Source: Eucommia ulmoides (lineage: Eukaryota > Streptophyta > Magnoliopsida > Garryales > Eucommiaceae). From it: 64,000 bases of DNA. Every line of letters starts with the position of its first letter. Positions within the stretch are counted from its first letter, which is position 1. The notes under the pieces were generated by a model, which searched no databases, was not told the DNA's origin, and saw only the letters and a program-made list of their open reading frames with translations. Where the stretch lies: assembly GCA_016647705.1 (NCBI GenBank), contig CM028333.1:22748243-22812242 (forward strand). Direction: 5' to 3'. Below, piece after piece: positions 34,717-46,190 of this stretch. Position numbers and translations under genes: made by a program.

Positions 34717-36922
34717 AATGTTTTAAAAACTGGACCAGACATTGAACCAGAAAAATTACTAGGTCACGGGTCACCGATTCAACCAGTAGGTGAACTGCGG
34801 TTGAACCAGTGATGTCATAATGACGTCATTAATATTTTATATATATTTTTTAAATAAAAAAATATTAAATCTATAACATAACATATATAAAAGAGCCATG
34901 AGTGATTTTGTCTTTTTAATTCCTTGTTTTTGTTATTTCTTACATATTTCAAGATATTTGGTTTTTGATACATTTGATGGCAAAATTGTAATTCTATTGA
35001 ATCTCTTCCCTTCATGCGTCATTTCATATAACAAATCATGTCCTTAATTGTAATTTTCTTTGGCCAATCTCAATACCCTAAATCTTGCGTCATTTAATGC
35101 TTCAGATTCATTTTCACCATCTCCTTCATCCCAATTTTCACATAGCGGCGCCTATTACCTAACTCCCAAGTCCTAATTCCCAAATCCTATGGAGGTTGAA
35201 AGAGAGAATGAAGAATCCATGGTCGTCGTCGTCGCCGCAAGCGCTAACCTCTGAGCTGCTACTAGGAGGCGACGGAGATATGGTGATTCTGCGATGGTCC
35301 ATACAACGACACTGTTAGTAGTACCTCATGCCTGTCTATCGTATATCGATGATACAAGGTAGCTACAAGCAGAGGATGACCATAAGCAAGGACGCCTTCG
35401 TTCGTTCATCGTCAGTCGTCGTCGTGGCTGAGATCGAAAATGGAAAAAACTAGCTGGTTCGCTTGTAAGACCCAAACTTTTTATGCGCATAATCATAGCT
35501 GCATTTTAGAATATTTAGAAAATAACGGAGTAGAATATGTCATTTATTTCGCAATTTAAAATTTTAAGGGATGAATTTATAATTTTAAGAAATATTAAAT
35601 TTTGAATTAGGTTAAAATGATAACTTAAAGGAAATCAGGGGGATTAATGTAATTTGGGAAAACACTAATATATATAAATATACATATTGTTGGGATTAAA
35701 AAAAAAAAAAAAACGAAGAGAGAGAGAGAGATCAACGTGGCAAGTAGAGGATTGAAATCAAACCACCATTCTCATGCATATAAATATATTCATGCAATTG
35801 TTATCAGGAATACCTCAAGAAATAAAAGAAACAGGGAAAAAAAAAAAAAAAAAAAAAGAGGAGAGAGCAGAGGGTCGGCGGTGGGGTGGTGCGATTCTAC
35901 GATTTCATGTGGGTATGTGTGTGTGTCGCCGCCATTCGTTCGTTGTGGGTGGGTATAGGATCAGCAGTGTAGGTGGTAGAAGTGCCGTCATTCGGTGTGG
36001 GTGTTGCATTGTCGTCAGTCGGTGTGGCAGTGTGGGTTCGGTCGTCCAGTGGGTGTTCGGTGGTCGGCAATCGTGTGGGGTGGTGTGCTTGGTCGACGGA
36101 GAGCTTCGTGGGTGTGCCGTCGTCACAATTCAGGAGAGAAAGAGAGTGGTTTGGCGTAGGAGGTGGGTGATCGTCGTCGGTCGTCCGGCAAGTGTTCGAT
36201 GATGCGTTTGACTCGTCGTCAACGGTGACTGGGTGAGTGTGTGAGTTCGGTTCGTCGTCCGGCGGTGTGTGTCGTCGGCGGTGTGGTGCAGTTCGTCGTG
36301 GGTATTTTTGTGTGCAGGTGGTCGTCCGTCGGTCGTCGGCCGGTTGGAACAATATGGGTGTGTGTTTCGGTGGCGTGTGTTGCTGATCAATCCGACTGTG
36401 TGGGTGTGTTCTGCTTGTTCGACGGGTGTGTGTGTGTGTGGTGTCATTTAGCCAGTCCTTATGAGCGAGTGGTGAGAGTGCTGGCGACGGTCTATGGGTG
36501 TCAGCTATAATACAGCAAGCCAACCAGAAAAAAAAAATAAAAAATAAAAATTGAAAATACAATTTTTCGGCCAGCGAGCGATTCAGAACAGGTAAAATTT
36601 CAATCGGTTCTTATTTTTGCAAAATTAAATCATTAGCATTAAGATTTTCGTAATCATAATAATATTTTCATAATCGTTAATCTTAATAAGTGGTATAGTA
36701 AATATTAACGTAACGAAACGGAAAAAAATAACAATTTTGCCTAATCAGTTTTGGAAAATAGGAAATGTTGCATCTTAGGGCTATTCATTTCATATTACGG
36801 TTGTTTGAAATAAAAATGTTAATTTAGGCCTGTCACTGTTAGGTTCACAAGCGCCAGCGTCCCAGTAGTGGTTAACAGCAATGTTTCTGTAGTGCGGGAA
36901 TCGAAGTGAGTATACTGTCTTC

Positions 36923-36930
36923 TATATAAA
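36923..36930 (+). promoter_or_regulatory. Putative TATA box in Gypsy-D LTR
   Basis: TATATAAA in a segment conserved between both LTRs (the 3' LTR has it near 56103). Confidence 0.35.
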
Positions 36931-37194
36931 TTTACAAATTTCATTTTCATATAATTTGTGGAAAATGTGTTTATTTAAAAATGGATGATTTTGTGATGTA
37001 TTTGAATCGAGTTGGTTTTAAAGGTGAAAAATGTATTTTTATCAAGTTGGTTTTAAATATGAGAAATAATTTTTGGATCAAGTAGATTTCAAATGTGAAA
37101 AGTGATTTTTGGCTGTGGATTTTTAAAAATGGGGAGAGTAAGTAAATTTAAAAGAAAAGAGAAAACTGATTTTTTGTCCGGCTATACCATAGTT

Positions 37195-37650
37195 ATGATC
37201 CCGTTAGGAGGGTATGTCATGTGGGATGATTTTGACCTATTAGGAGGGCATGTCCTGCGGGTGGTTGTTGATTATTATGACCTGTCCGGAATATTAGTCT
37301 GGCGGATGGTTGTTGATATTATGACCCGTCAAGAGTGTCAGTCCTACAGGTGGTTGATTATATTATGACCTAACCGGAGAGTCAGTCCGGCAGGTGGTTG
37401 ATTATATTATGACCTGACCGGAGGGTTAGTTAGACAGGTGGTTGATTATATTATAACCTAACCGGAGGGTTAATCCAGCAGGTGGTTGTTGATATTATGA
37501 CCTGTCCGGAGGGTTAGTCTTGCAGGTGGTTGTTGATATTATGACCTGTCTGGAGGATTAGTCAGGCAGGTTGTTGTTGATATTATAACCTGTCAGGAGG
37601 ATTAGTCCTGCAGGTGGTTGATTGACCCTTCAGGAATGCAAAACCTGCAG
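37195..37650 (+). repeat. Tandem array, about 45 bp x 10, in Gypsy-D 5' LTR
   Basis: Units carry GGTGGTTGTTGATATTATGA, then CCTGTCCGGAGGGTTAGTC and GGCA. The same array occurs in the 3' LTR at about 56380-56770. Confidence 0.9.
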
Positions 37651-38352
37651 GTAGTACGGTACCGTTGCTACTCCCAATCGTGAGGTAAAAACAATCCTAT
37701 GACTAGTAGGAGAGGAAGTGAGGTGTATTTTATTATACGTTAAAATATTTGGTCTGGTAGATTTAAAATATTTCAACTGGTTGGTTTAAAATACTTGGAC
37801 GGGTTGATTTAAAATCTTTGGATTGATTGATCTAAAATAATTAAGTTGGTTCATTTAAAATGTTTGAATTAGGTATTTTAAATGTATATTGGTTTATTCC
37901 ATTGGTGACAAGGAAATTGGATTTTCGTACGGTATGTGATTATATTATATTTGTGTTGGGTGATTTAAATACAATACTTTTTTACATTGGTGACAGTTGG
38001 AAACTGGTTCCAAATATGGTATGCGATATACGGTATTATTGTCATATTATTGCATTTCATTGGTGGCAGTGGGACCGGGTATGTGATTGTAATATTATCT
38101 TTTGAAATGTGGTATTTAGTAATTGTATTTGGTTCATTAAATGTTTTAATTATGAAGACAATATAGTGATAAAAGATTTTTGGGTTTCAAGTACTGCGGC
38201 TAGGAGTTGGTCCACTACTGGCATTAGGTAGAGTCTGGAGGTAGTGACGTTTTGGAGGTGAGCCAATCGGATGTGAATCGGGGAGGGTTTAGGTAATTTC
38301 AGGAAAAAAAGTAATAATACATCTACAGGTTTGGGGTGGGGTCTGACATTTA

Positions 38353-38365
38353 TGGTATAAGAGCC
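38353..38365 (+). promoter_or_regulatory. Primer-binding site of Gypsy-D
   Basis: TGGTATAAGAGCC lies four bases after the LTR and matches the initiator tRNA-Met complement at 12 of 13 positions. Confidence 0.88.
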
Positions 38366-38407
38366 TAGGTTGTAAATTCTGTAGACATGTTAGTTTGTCG
38401 AGTCAGT

Positions 38408-38483
38408 GGTGGACCATGAGATAGGGTGTCGATAGGTGGTGTTGAGCCGGTGGTGGACCATGAGATAGGGTGTCGATAGGTGG
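38408..38483 (+). repeat. Tandem duplication in Gypsy-D leader
   Basis: A perfect 32-bp unit beginning GGTGGACCATGAGATAGGGT occurs twice with a period of 44 bp. Confidence 0.93.
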
Positions 38484-39123
38484 GTTCAGCACGTGAGTAA
38501 TGGTTATTGCATTACATTAGATAGTACATTGGCATCGTGCATTGTTATTTGTCTTGTTGGCAATTAATGGGTGCGATGAAATTGTGATACTATTAGTTGG
38601 TGAATTGGGTGGTGCTGTCGGTAGTAGTGATGGATGGATTACGATTGTGGAGGTGCTAGTGGTTTTAAATATTAAATTATAACTGATAAGTAATCATATT
38701 CGTATTACTTGACGTTGGGATTCACTATCGGTAGCACTTAATATTTTAGCTGTTAAAACAATAGATAGTGTGACAGAGCACACTTAAGTTGGATTATTAA
38801 ACAACGTCTAAGGGTATGTATAAAACTGATTTCTAGGCAATACTAAGGCAACCTTGTAACCTTATTAGAGGAGGAGATCATATAATTGAAACATGAGAAG
38901 TTGACTATTCAGCAATATGAAATTAAATTCGATGTCCTGTCCTGATTTGTTCCTAATTTGGTAAAAAACGGAAGAGATAAGATGTAGACTATTCTAGAAA
39001 AGATTTAATTTGGGAATACGTTCTAGATTGACGAGCAAGCAAATTAAAAGTTATGCGAAATTGTTAAACACAGCGAGATTAATAGAGAATTATGTGCAGG
39101 AAGCAGCTAAGATTTGTGAGTAA
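38484..39123 (+). pseudogene. Gypsy-D gag, heavily degraded
   Basis: Only short traces are readable, such as KHEKLTIQQYEIKFDVLS near 38890-38945, which fits the end of the Gypsy gag core (retrotrans_gag), and SEINRELC near 39070. No zinc knuckle is visible before the protease region. Length is far below a normal gag, so much has been deleted. Confidence 0.55.
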
Positions 39124-39400
39124 GTGTTAGTAGATAGCGCGTATACAGACAATCCATTTCGGGTTGGTGATAGAGAATCATTGATAGATCAGTTACCTCT
39201 GAGTATTCACTATTTTGATGTGATAAGGGGTATGGCTTTGCTATCCAGTTATCACGCCACGGTGGATTGTTTTAAAAAGGGAGTTACTTTTCGGATCTTA
39301 GGTGAGTCAGAGTTTGAATCTTTGGGAGATGTAATCATTACCCCAGTCAGTTTGATTTTGGTCCTGGAGGCCTGGAGGTTAACAAATAGGGGATGTTAGG
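39124..39400 (+). pseudogene. Gypsy-D protease, C-terminal part
   Basis: The 91-codon frame holds YFDVIRGMALLSSYHATVDC, then KKGVTFRILGESEFESLGD. This matches the Gypsy retropepsin end, normally FDVILGMDWLS. The aspartate of GMDWL is replaced, and the D-T/S-G active site upstream is not found, so no protease activity is expected. Confidence 0.8.
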
Positions 39401-40345
39401 AATACCTCGCGCACGTAATTGGCACCAGGCAGAATAAAGTTCAGGTAGTAGATGTTCTAATGGTTAGGGATTTTCCCGATGTTTTTCCAGAAGAATAACC
39501 AAAGTTGCCAGTGGATAAGGAAATAGAATTCACTCTCAACCTTTACTTCCGGGAACTGCTTCGATATCAATTTTACCTTATCGTATATCGCTTATCGAGT
39601 TGAAGGAATTGAAAGATTGGTTAACTCAGTTTTATTGGACCTAGTGTTTCTCCCCACGGAGCCCCAGTGTTATTCGTAAAGAAGAAGGACAACACGTTAA
39701 GGATATGTATTGATTACCGACAGTTGAATAAGGTGATGGTTCGTAATAAGTACCCGTTGCCTAGAATTGATGATATTTTTGACCAACTGCAAAAGGCCAA
39801 AGTGTTATCCAAAATAGATCTTCGATTAGGATATCATTAGTTAAAGGTCAGAGACAGTGACGTGGTGAAGATGGCGTTTCGTACGAGGTATGGGCATTAT
39901 GAATTTTTAGTTATGCCATTCGGGTTGACGAATGCCCCTGCTGCTTTTATGGATTTGATGAATGGAATCTTCTAACCCTACCTAGATCAGTTTATTATCG
40001 TGTTCATTGATGATATATTGATCTATTCTCAAAATAAAGAAGAGTATGCAGAGCATCTCAAGGTTGTGTTGTAGACGTTGCGAGAGAAGCGGTTGTATGC
40101 GAAATTCAGCAAACGTGAGTTTTGGTTGGATAAAGTCGTATTCTTGGGGCATGTTATCTCGGGAGAGGGTATCCAGGTGGATCCAAAGAGAGTCGGAGCT
40201 GTGGTTCAATGGGTAAGGCCGAAAAGTGTGACCGAAGTTCGAAGTTTCTTGGGATTGACGGGTTATTATCGTCGGTTCGTGCATGGATTTTCTGTTCTAG
40301 CTGCCTCGTTGAGCCTATTGACCCGCAAGGAACCTAAATTCGAGT
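39401..40345 (+). pseudogene. Gypsy-D reverse transcriptase
   Basis: Text in order: FPDVFPEE-like linker (about 39470), ELKELKDWL (about 39600), [15 protein letters not shown] (about 39655), [20 protein letters not shown] (about 39706), [29 protein letters not shown] (about 39880), then the active site [11 protein letters not shown] near 40000. The 89-codon frame 40078-40347 adds the connection region ([38 protein letters not shown]). The FIDD catalytic pair is intact. Stops at about 39645, 39840, 39975 and 40075 break the gene. Confidence 0.9.
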
Positions 40346-40949
40346 AGACTGACAAATGTGAACAGAGTTTTCAAGAGTTGAAGAGTAGACTGATATTTGT
40401 GCCAATACTTTTCCTTCCAACTGAAGGCGGTGGTTTTGCAATCTACAGTGATACTTCACACCAAGGGCTAGGGTGTGTACTAATACAACATGGGCACGTG
40501 ATTGCATATGCCTCTCGGCAATTAAAGAATCATGAGCGTAATTACTCGACGCATGATTTGGAATTGGTGGCGATTGTGTTTGCCTTGAAAATTTGGAGCC
40601 GTTACCTGTATAGAGAGACTTAGGAGATATACACCGACCATTAGAGTATGAAATATTTGTTTACTCAGAAAAAACTCAATCTAAGGCAAATATGTTGGAA
40701 AGAGTTGATCAAGGACTACGATTGTACTATCCACTATCATCCTGGAAAGGCCAATGTTGTAGCGGAGGCATTGAGACAGAAATCGGCGGGTCCAATGACC
40801 CACATTCAAGTTGTTCATACAAATCTGTATGCTGAATTGAGATCTTTGCGAGTTTAACTGGCGATTAGTCAGACGGCAGCGTTGCTTGCGACTTTGACTT
40901 TGAGATCGACATTGATCGACCGTATTATTGAAGCGCAGAAGTCGGGTGC
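40346..40949 (+). pseudogene. Gypsy-D RNase H and start of integrase
   Basis: [19 protein letters not shown] (first catalytic aspartate kept), [20 protein letters not shown] and [13 protein letters not shown] are the RNase H blocks. A stop then precedes IYTDH and the frame 40648-40857, with [36 protein letters not shown] and EALRQKSAG. The reading runs into the integrase N-terminus and is cut at 40949 by element F. It resumes at 48547. Confidence 0.9.
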
Positions 40950-42480
40950 TGATAGGTGTGAAAAAACCTATCTATTTCTAAACTGAATTTGTTAGTTTTC
41001 AACCATTTTAGTTATATTTAATTGCGTTTTAGTTTGTTTTAGTGTAAAATAGGTGAAGGGACGTTAAAGGGTGATAAACAAGTGAAAACGGTGGAGAAAC
41101 AGTGAACAAAATGTGAAAAACAGGGTTTCGGTGAATGAAGACCATCGCCTAGGTGGAAGTTCCACCGCTTAGGCGGAAAAGAGGTAGATTGTTGGAGTGC
41201 TGAAGGGATGAACCACTGCCTAAGCGAGAAAACCACCGCCTAGGTGAGAAAACGATAGATTGTTATGCCAGCAGCCACCGCCTAGGCAGAGAAACCACCG
41301 CCTAGGCGAAGATCCGACAGAAATTTAAACAGACTTAAGCCACCGCCTAAGAGGTGAACCACCACTTAGGTGGTGACACTCTGCACAGAAATATGTGTTT
41401 TTAGATATTTTGAGGATATTTCCAAACCTTGCCTATTTAACCCCTTTCTCCCCCAAACCTGAAAACCCTTAGACCCTTACCCTTAGACGTGAGAGAGGGC
41501 TTGGTTGTTCTTGAGAGCTCTCTTCCACCTTAGTTAGGTTTAGATAATTTAGGAAGTAGATTAGATTAGTTGTAAAGAGTGTTCTTGGCCAATCCTTGAA
41601 GATCTAGAAGAGGAAGTTCATCAATGGAAAAGAGGAAGCTCGGGAGGATTGTTCTTTGGCGAAAGTGGACTACTCCACTTTGAGATTTAGATTTTCTTCC
41701 CTTGTTTCCATCTTTGTACTTAATGTTTACTATTGATATTGATGATCTCCTCTTGATTTAATTATGTATTGGCTAAGAACATGTTAGTTTAATTAAAGAT
41801 TAGTTAGGGATAGATGTAATTGTGTAAATACTCATTTGGTTTAATATATATTTCTTTAATGGTTGTTGTTTTAATTCCAATTGTGTTTATCATTTGATGA
41901 CGATCTTAATATGATTCTAATGGTATTAGGGTTGGATTTGAGAATCTAGGGTTTAACACTCGGGAGACGTAACCCTGGATTCGGACTAGGGTAAACATAT
42001 CGTTACGACCTAATGACTTGGGAGGGCGTTAGTTAGTGTGCAATCGATGACGTTGGGTCAAGACTCACGCGCCCTAGAGTCGTTAAGACATTGAGAGGGA
42101 CCTCTTCATCGACAGGAAGTCGCGTATTCCCTCGTCTTACACTCGGAAGAGATGACGGAGGAGTTTATGAACCGAGATTGTCGGATACCTAAACTCCGTT
42201 ATTGTTAACTAAACGAAATCAAACATGTATTAAGTGAACGAAATCAATCCTTAATTAATCAACTTAGTTTGGATTAACCCACTAATTGTAATTTAGCTTA
42301 GATTAATTTTAAATCATGTCTTTCATCGTCAGGATAACATGAGACTACGTAAATTGCGGTATTCAATTATTTACACTTTTCTCTGTGGGAACGATATCCA
42401 ATCTTCAAGATCCACTATATTAAAATTTAGACCTCGTATACTTGCGAGAGTAAGTAGCGGTGTGTTTAACGCCACTACTA
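40950..42480 (+). repeat. 5' LTR of element F
   Basis: 1531 bp, paired with 47019-48546. A TATTTAA stretch at 41434-41440, shortly after the palindrome array, is a candidate TATA box. Confidence 0.95.
41146..41380 (+). repeat. Palindrome array in element F 5' LTR (8 motifs)
   Basis: Eight copies of a motif near CCGCCTAGGCGG (variants CGCTTAGGCGG, CGCCTAAGCGA and similar) occur in about 230 bp, usually as CCACCGCCTAGG. Each is a near-perfect short palindrome, and neighbours can also pair with each other. Confidence 0.92.
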
Positions 42481-42500
42481 AGTTTTTGGCGCCGTTACCG
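42481..42500 (+). promoter_or_regulatory. Primer-binding site of element F (tRNA-Asp type)
   Basis: TGGCGCCGTTACCGGGG lies a few bases after the LTR and matches the TGGCGCCGTTGCCGGGG site of Athila/Calypso-type Gypsy elements with one change. The tRNA-Asp assignment is established for those families. Confidence 0.88.
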
Positions 42501-42605
42501 GGGATTAGTATGAATTTTATTGAATATTGCCAGAGAAACGCAGTAACGGCTCAAGGCTTAAGTTTTAAATAGGAAAAGCAAATGTATCGTATTCTAGTCT
42601 CGTTA

Positions 42606-42632
42606 ACGCACCAAGTTTTTGGCACCGTTGCC
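42606..42632 (+). promoter_or_regulatory. Second primer-site-like copy in element F
   Basis: TTGGCACCGTTGCCGGGGAT occurs about 128 bp after the first copy, in similar context (AGTTTTTGG before, TGTGAATTTT after). It also has one change, at a different position from the first. Confidence 0.75.
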
Positions 42633-43195
42633 GGGGATTTGTGTGAATTTTAAGTTGATATTGTGACTAAGTGGTCGATTGTTAATCCTAACATTTATTT
42701 TTGTTTTGTTTTTAATTTTTATTTTTGTTTCATTGTGTTAATGAGATCAAGCCGTGCGAGAAACGATAAAGAAGATTGGAATTCTTAATTCTTAATCCCG
42801 AGATTGAACTTATTGCAAATGATAAGGACTGAGAGGAGAAGCTGACTTCAAGCCATGATCTTGATCCAACTGAGCATTTGAGCCCAAATACCTTATCTAT
42901 GGGGAATTTTGGTGAAAAATACTTAGCAACATGAAAGTCTAGCTGGGGACGGTAACACAAGCCCTATTTTTTTTTTTTGAAATGAAACTTACGGTATCAA
43001 ATTACCCGATTTTTGTTACTATTTATTTTATTATTTATTCTTTTTGGAAGCTGACATGGCTTCGGAACGTGTTCGAAAGTGAATTTAGGAGTGTGGACGC
43101 TTGGGGAAGTGTTCTAAGTTTAAACACGTTAAACAAGCGAAGTAAAAACGTACGGGATGGAGCTGTATTTTGAAAATTTGAGAAAAACATGAAAG
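42633..43195 (+). other. Element F leader, first part
   Basis: Non-coding. Short plus- and minus-strand frames here have no recognisable motif. Confidence 0.5.
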
Positions 43196-43540
43196 TAGGA
43201 GCTGAAGGCCCACCGCCTAAGTGGTGAACCACCACTTAGGCGGTAAAAATACAGGTTGTGTGTTTTTCAGCAAAAACGGCCCATCGCCTAAGCGGTGAAC
43301 CACCGCTTAGGCAGTAAAAATACAAGATGCAACAAATTTTCAAAACACGCTCCACCGCCTAGGTGAAGAAACCACCACCTAGGCGGATTAGCAGCAGAAC
43401 AAAATATTTTCACACTGGTGTAATTTCGCTTAAGCGAAAAAACCACCGCCTAGGTAGAATTTGGTCAGAAAGTTTGATTTTAAAGAAAAGGGTTCCACCG
43501 CCTAAGCAGTAAATCCAACACCTAAGCGGTGGACCTTCTG
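43196..43540 (+). repeat. Palindrome array in element F leader (10 motifs)
   Basis: Ten CCGCCTAGGCGG-like motifs occur between 43200 and 43530, including the perfect palindrome TCGCTTAAGCGA. It is the same motif as in the LTRs but in different surrounding sequence, so it is not a simple LTR duplication. Confidence 0.92.
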
Positions 43541-44155
43541 CAGTTAAAACAGCTCATTCACTAAAAATTGAATTCGCAAGCCTTCTTCCCCAAAATCCTC
43601 CACATTCTCTCTAAAACCTTACTTCCAAACCGTTCCAATACTCAAAAATCATCCTTCCATTACCAAAATTATTCATTTCCATCACGAATCAACCGCCAAG
43701 AATTGGATCTCTACCCCTATTTCCGAAAATTTAGGGTTTTTGCGTGAACGGTGCGATTTTTTTATTTTCTTTCGATTGGACCATAAATTCTCAACAAGTT
43801 TCTTTTACATTAAATTTAGTCTAATTTTTGAAATAATTGGTTGGTTTGCATGATTATATCAAAGAAATCATTGGATTTTGAAATTTTGCCCAAAACCCCT
43901 TAACCCTATTTTCGCGATTCCGAAGTTCCATGGGTTTTTGGTTTGATTCTTGGTAATGAGCATGTTTAATTGGATTGGTTGAGTATGTGAACTAAGATAC
44001 GATGTCACATTTGTGAAATTTGTTTGAAAAATTCAAATGGGTGTTCGTTTTGGGATGTATGTGTTCTTGACAAAGTGATTAGGGAGGTTTATGATTTTCA
44101 ATTGTTCATATATGATGAGGTTGTATTGGGTTTTTGTGATTGTGATTGTTAGGAA

Positions 44156-45391
44156 ATGCCGAAGAGGGTAGCAAAGAAGAGGGCGAGAGGAGAAAGGTCA
44201 AGTTCGCACCCCGGGGTGCAAACCGACGTTGACTATAATGCCACCCGTTTTGTGTCAAAACAAGCGGAGAAATATTTCAACGAACACGAAGCCTTTCAAG
44301 CATGCATACGTCAATGGGGTTTCGGTCCGATTGAGGATTTCCCGGTGGAATTTCAACAAGAAATCCGAAGCCGCCAATGGGAGCAATTCTGTAAATCGCC
44401 ACCCCCAGGTGAGGTTGCTTTGGTCAAAGAATTTTACGCTAATGCTACTGAGGCCATAGATGACCAAGCAAGGGTTCGAAATTGGCCTATCATCTTCAAC
44501 CCAGATTTTATCAATCATCTCTTTGGACTTTCGGCACCGGAGTCCCATGAAAGCCAAGAACCTACTTTGCATAGGGTCATCAAAAAGATCACATTCGGCG
44601 AAGTAAAGTGGAAACACCAGGGGCCGAATGTCGCTACTTTCTCTGTGAAATGCCTAAAGCCAATTCCAAAAATCTGGCACTACTTCATCTGTGGAAGCCT
44701 CCTACCGACGTCACATCTTTCAGACGTCTCAAAGGACAGGGCCTTTTTTATCTATAAAATTCAAACCAGGAAACCAATCAACGTTGGATTCTTGATTTAT
44801 TCATCGATCATACATGCTACGAAGACGGTAAATGGTGGGCTTCCATTTTCGTCACTATTGACCCACATTTTCCAACTAGCTGACGTGACGATATCCAGGG
44901 AAAGCCTGTGCGACCCTATCATTCCACTTGATTTGCAAAAGATAAACCGGTTGTGGAAAACTAGGGTACAAGAGGCAGCCGAGCCAGAGCCTGAGGAAGG
45001 GGAAGAGCCAACAGGCGAGACGGCGGGACCTTCTGGAGCCCGAGATGAAAACTCCCAAGAGAAGATAAATAACAAGCTTCAGATCGTCCTCCAAAATCAA
45101 TATGAGATCACTTCTTTCCTAGACCAATTTTCAAGGCAGCAAGATCGAGTCCAACGGAAGATTTGGGATGGCGCCTTGAGATGGACGATTACCCTCCGAT
45201 GCCATCTGTGCCACCGCATCTACTACAGAGGCCACACTCTCTTTTCCAACGTGATGACGGTGATGATTCCTCTTCAGGTGAACAGTAGGGAGACTTATTC
45301 CCTAGGTATGTGTTCGACCCATTTTGTTAGCATGCATGCTATATGTGTATTGGATTCGTTGATTTTGGAACACTGCCATGTTCAGGCCTAG
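44156..45391 (+). CDS. Putative plant transposon protein (PF20167-like), 411 aa frame
   Basis: This is the longest open frame in the window. It starts at ATG 44156 with a basic stretch (PKRVAKKRARGERS) that could be a nuclear signal. Residues about 28-130 match the plant transposon protein domain seen in non-autonomous Gypsy elements: a phenylalanine and alanine-rich start, WEQFCKSPPPGEVALVKEFY, ANATEAIDD, then a V/I-NW segment and INHLFGL. Residues about 265-305 are acidic and proline-rich (EPEPEEGEEP), followed by a Gln-rich coiled-coil-like stretch. From about residue 340 the peptide looks unnatural, while the +1 frame gives a proline- and aspartate-rich ending with a stop at 45286-45288. 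I infer a late frameshift near 45165. Molecular function is unknown in this family. It lies in place of gag-pol in element F. Confidence 0.75.
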   Translation: MPKRVAKKRARGERSSSHPGVQTDVDYNATRFVSKQAEKYFNEHEAFQACIRQWGFGPIEDFPVEFQQEIRSRQWEQFCKSPPPGEVALVKEFYANATEAIDDQARVRNWPIIFNPDFINHLFGLSAPESHESQEPTLHRVIKKITFGEVKWKHQGPNVATFSVKCLKPIPKIWHYFICGSLLPTSHLSDVSKDRAFFIYKIQTRKPINVGFLIYSSIIHATKTVNGGLPFSSLLTHIFQLADVTISRESLCDPIIPLDLQKINRLWKTRVQEAAEPEPEEGEEPTGETAGPSGARDENSQEKINNKLQIVLQNQYEITSFLDQFSRQQDRVQRKIWDGALRWTITLRCHLCHRIYYRGHTLFSNVMTVMIPLQVNSRETYSLGMCSTHFVSMHAICVLDSLILEHCHVQA

Positions 45392-46190
45392 ATGGTATGG
45401 AATAGATGATAGTTTAGTGGATGTTCATCCATTTTGATTTTTTGTAGAAAAGGATGAACTATAATTAATATTTTTTTGAACAAAATGCAAATTTTTGTTG
45501 TACAAAATTATGTTTATGTATGTATTTTATTATTTTGAATGTTTTAGTTTAGTTTAGTTTAATTTTTGTTTTTGCATGTTTAGTGTTAGATTAAATTATG
45601 TATGTTAGTATTAGATTTAGTTTAGAATTGTGTATATATGAAGTTGTATTAACATGTTTAGATGTTGAGTTCATTTGGGCCAATACCCGATGATGAGAAT
45701 TATTCTCTAATTGCATATTGAGGTCGGGGGTAATACATTCCTTGTGTGTTTTGTGTGCTTAACATGTCGATTGAGTAAAAATTATCTCGATCCAAAAATT
45801 GCACGACATTTGAACTCAATGTATAATAATCTGAACAATTAGACGCTGATTATTCAAAATTAAGCTCATGATAGAAAATGAGGAAACTAGAACTTGATTT
45901 GGGGGAAACTTGAGGCGGAATCCTAGGTAAGGTAATTCCAGAGACGTGATTTAGGCCATCATTTTTTCGCTTGAACCGTTGTAGCTAACCTGAAAATTTT
46001 CATTCCTTATTTCCCCTGTCGAAGCCGATAACGTAATCAATTCTGAAAACGTTCAATTTCTCAGTTCATTTAAATTTTTCCTAACCCAATGTCGCTAAGC
46101 CAAATTTTCAAAATTGAGTGAAATCAAGTGAGCGGTTGGGTTTATGATAAATTTTTATTCATTCGGTATTAGTGCATTCACTTGTCACTT
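45392..46190 (+). other. Element F 3' non-coding region, first part
   Basis: T-rich and A-rich sequence with no open frame of note. Confidence 0.5.

Larger units (their letters stand above)
35464..38348 (+). repeat. 5' LTR of Gypsy-D
   Basis: 2885 bp. It begins TGTAAGACCCAAAC and ends GGGTCTGACA. It holds a GT-rich, CpG-containing zone (about 35870-36520) and a 45-bp tandem array (37195-37650). About 130 bp with two poly-A runs (about 35700-35860) has no match in the 3' LTR. Confidence 0.92.

Noticed and set aside
35897-36562. 221-codon minus-strand frame, His/Thr/Pro-rich
   Set aside because: It lies antisense in the GT-rich zone of the Gypsy-D LTR. The composition alone removes stops, and no domain is visible.
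39982-40284. 100-codon minus-strand frame
   Set aside because: It lies antisense to conserved Gypsy reverse transcriptase sequence.
41146-41380. Regularly spaced short palindromes that look like a CRISPR array
   Set aside because: Spacers are not uniform, the motif varies, and the array sits in the LTR of a plant retroelement; a CRISPR array is not plausible.
44255-44617. 120-codon minus-strand frame
   Set aside because: It is the shadow of the element F protein on the opposite strand.
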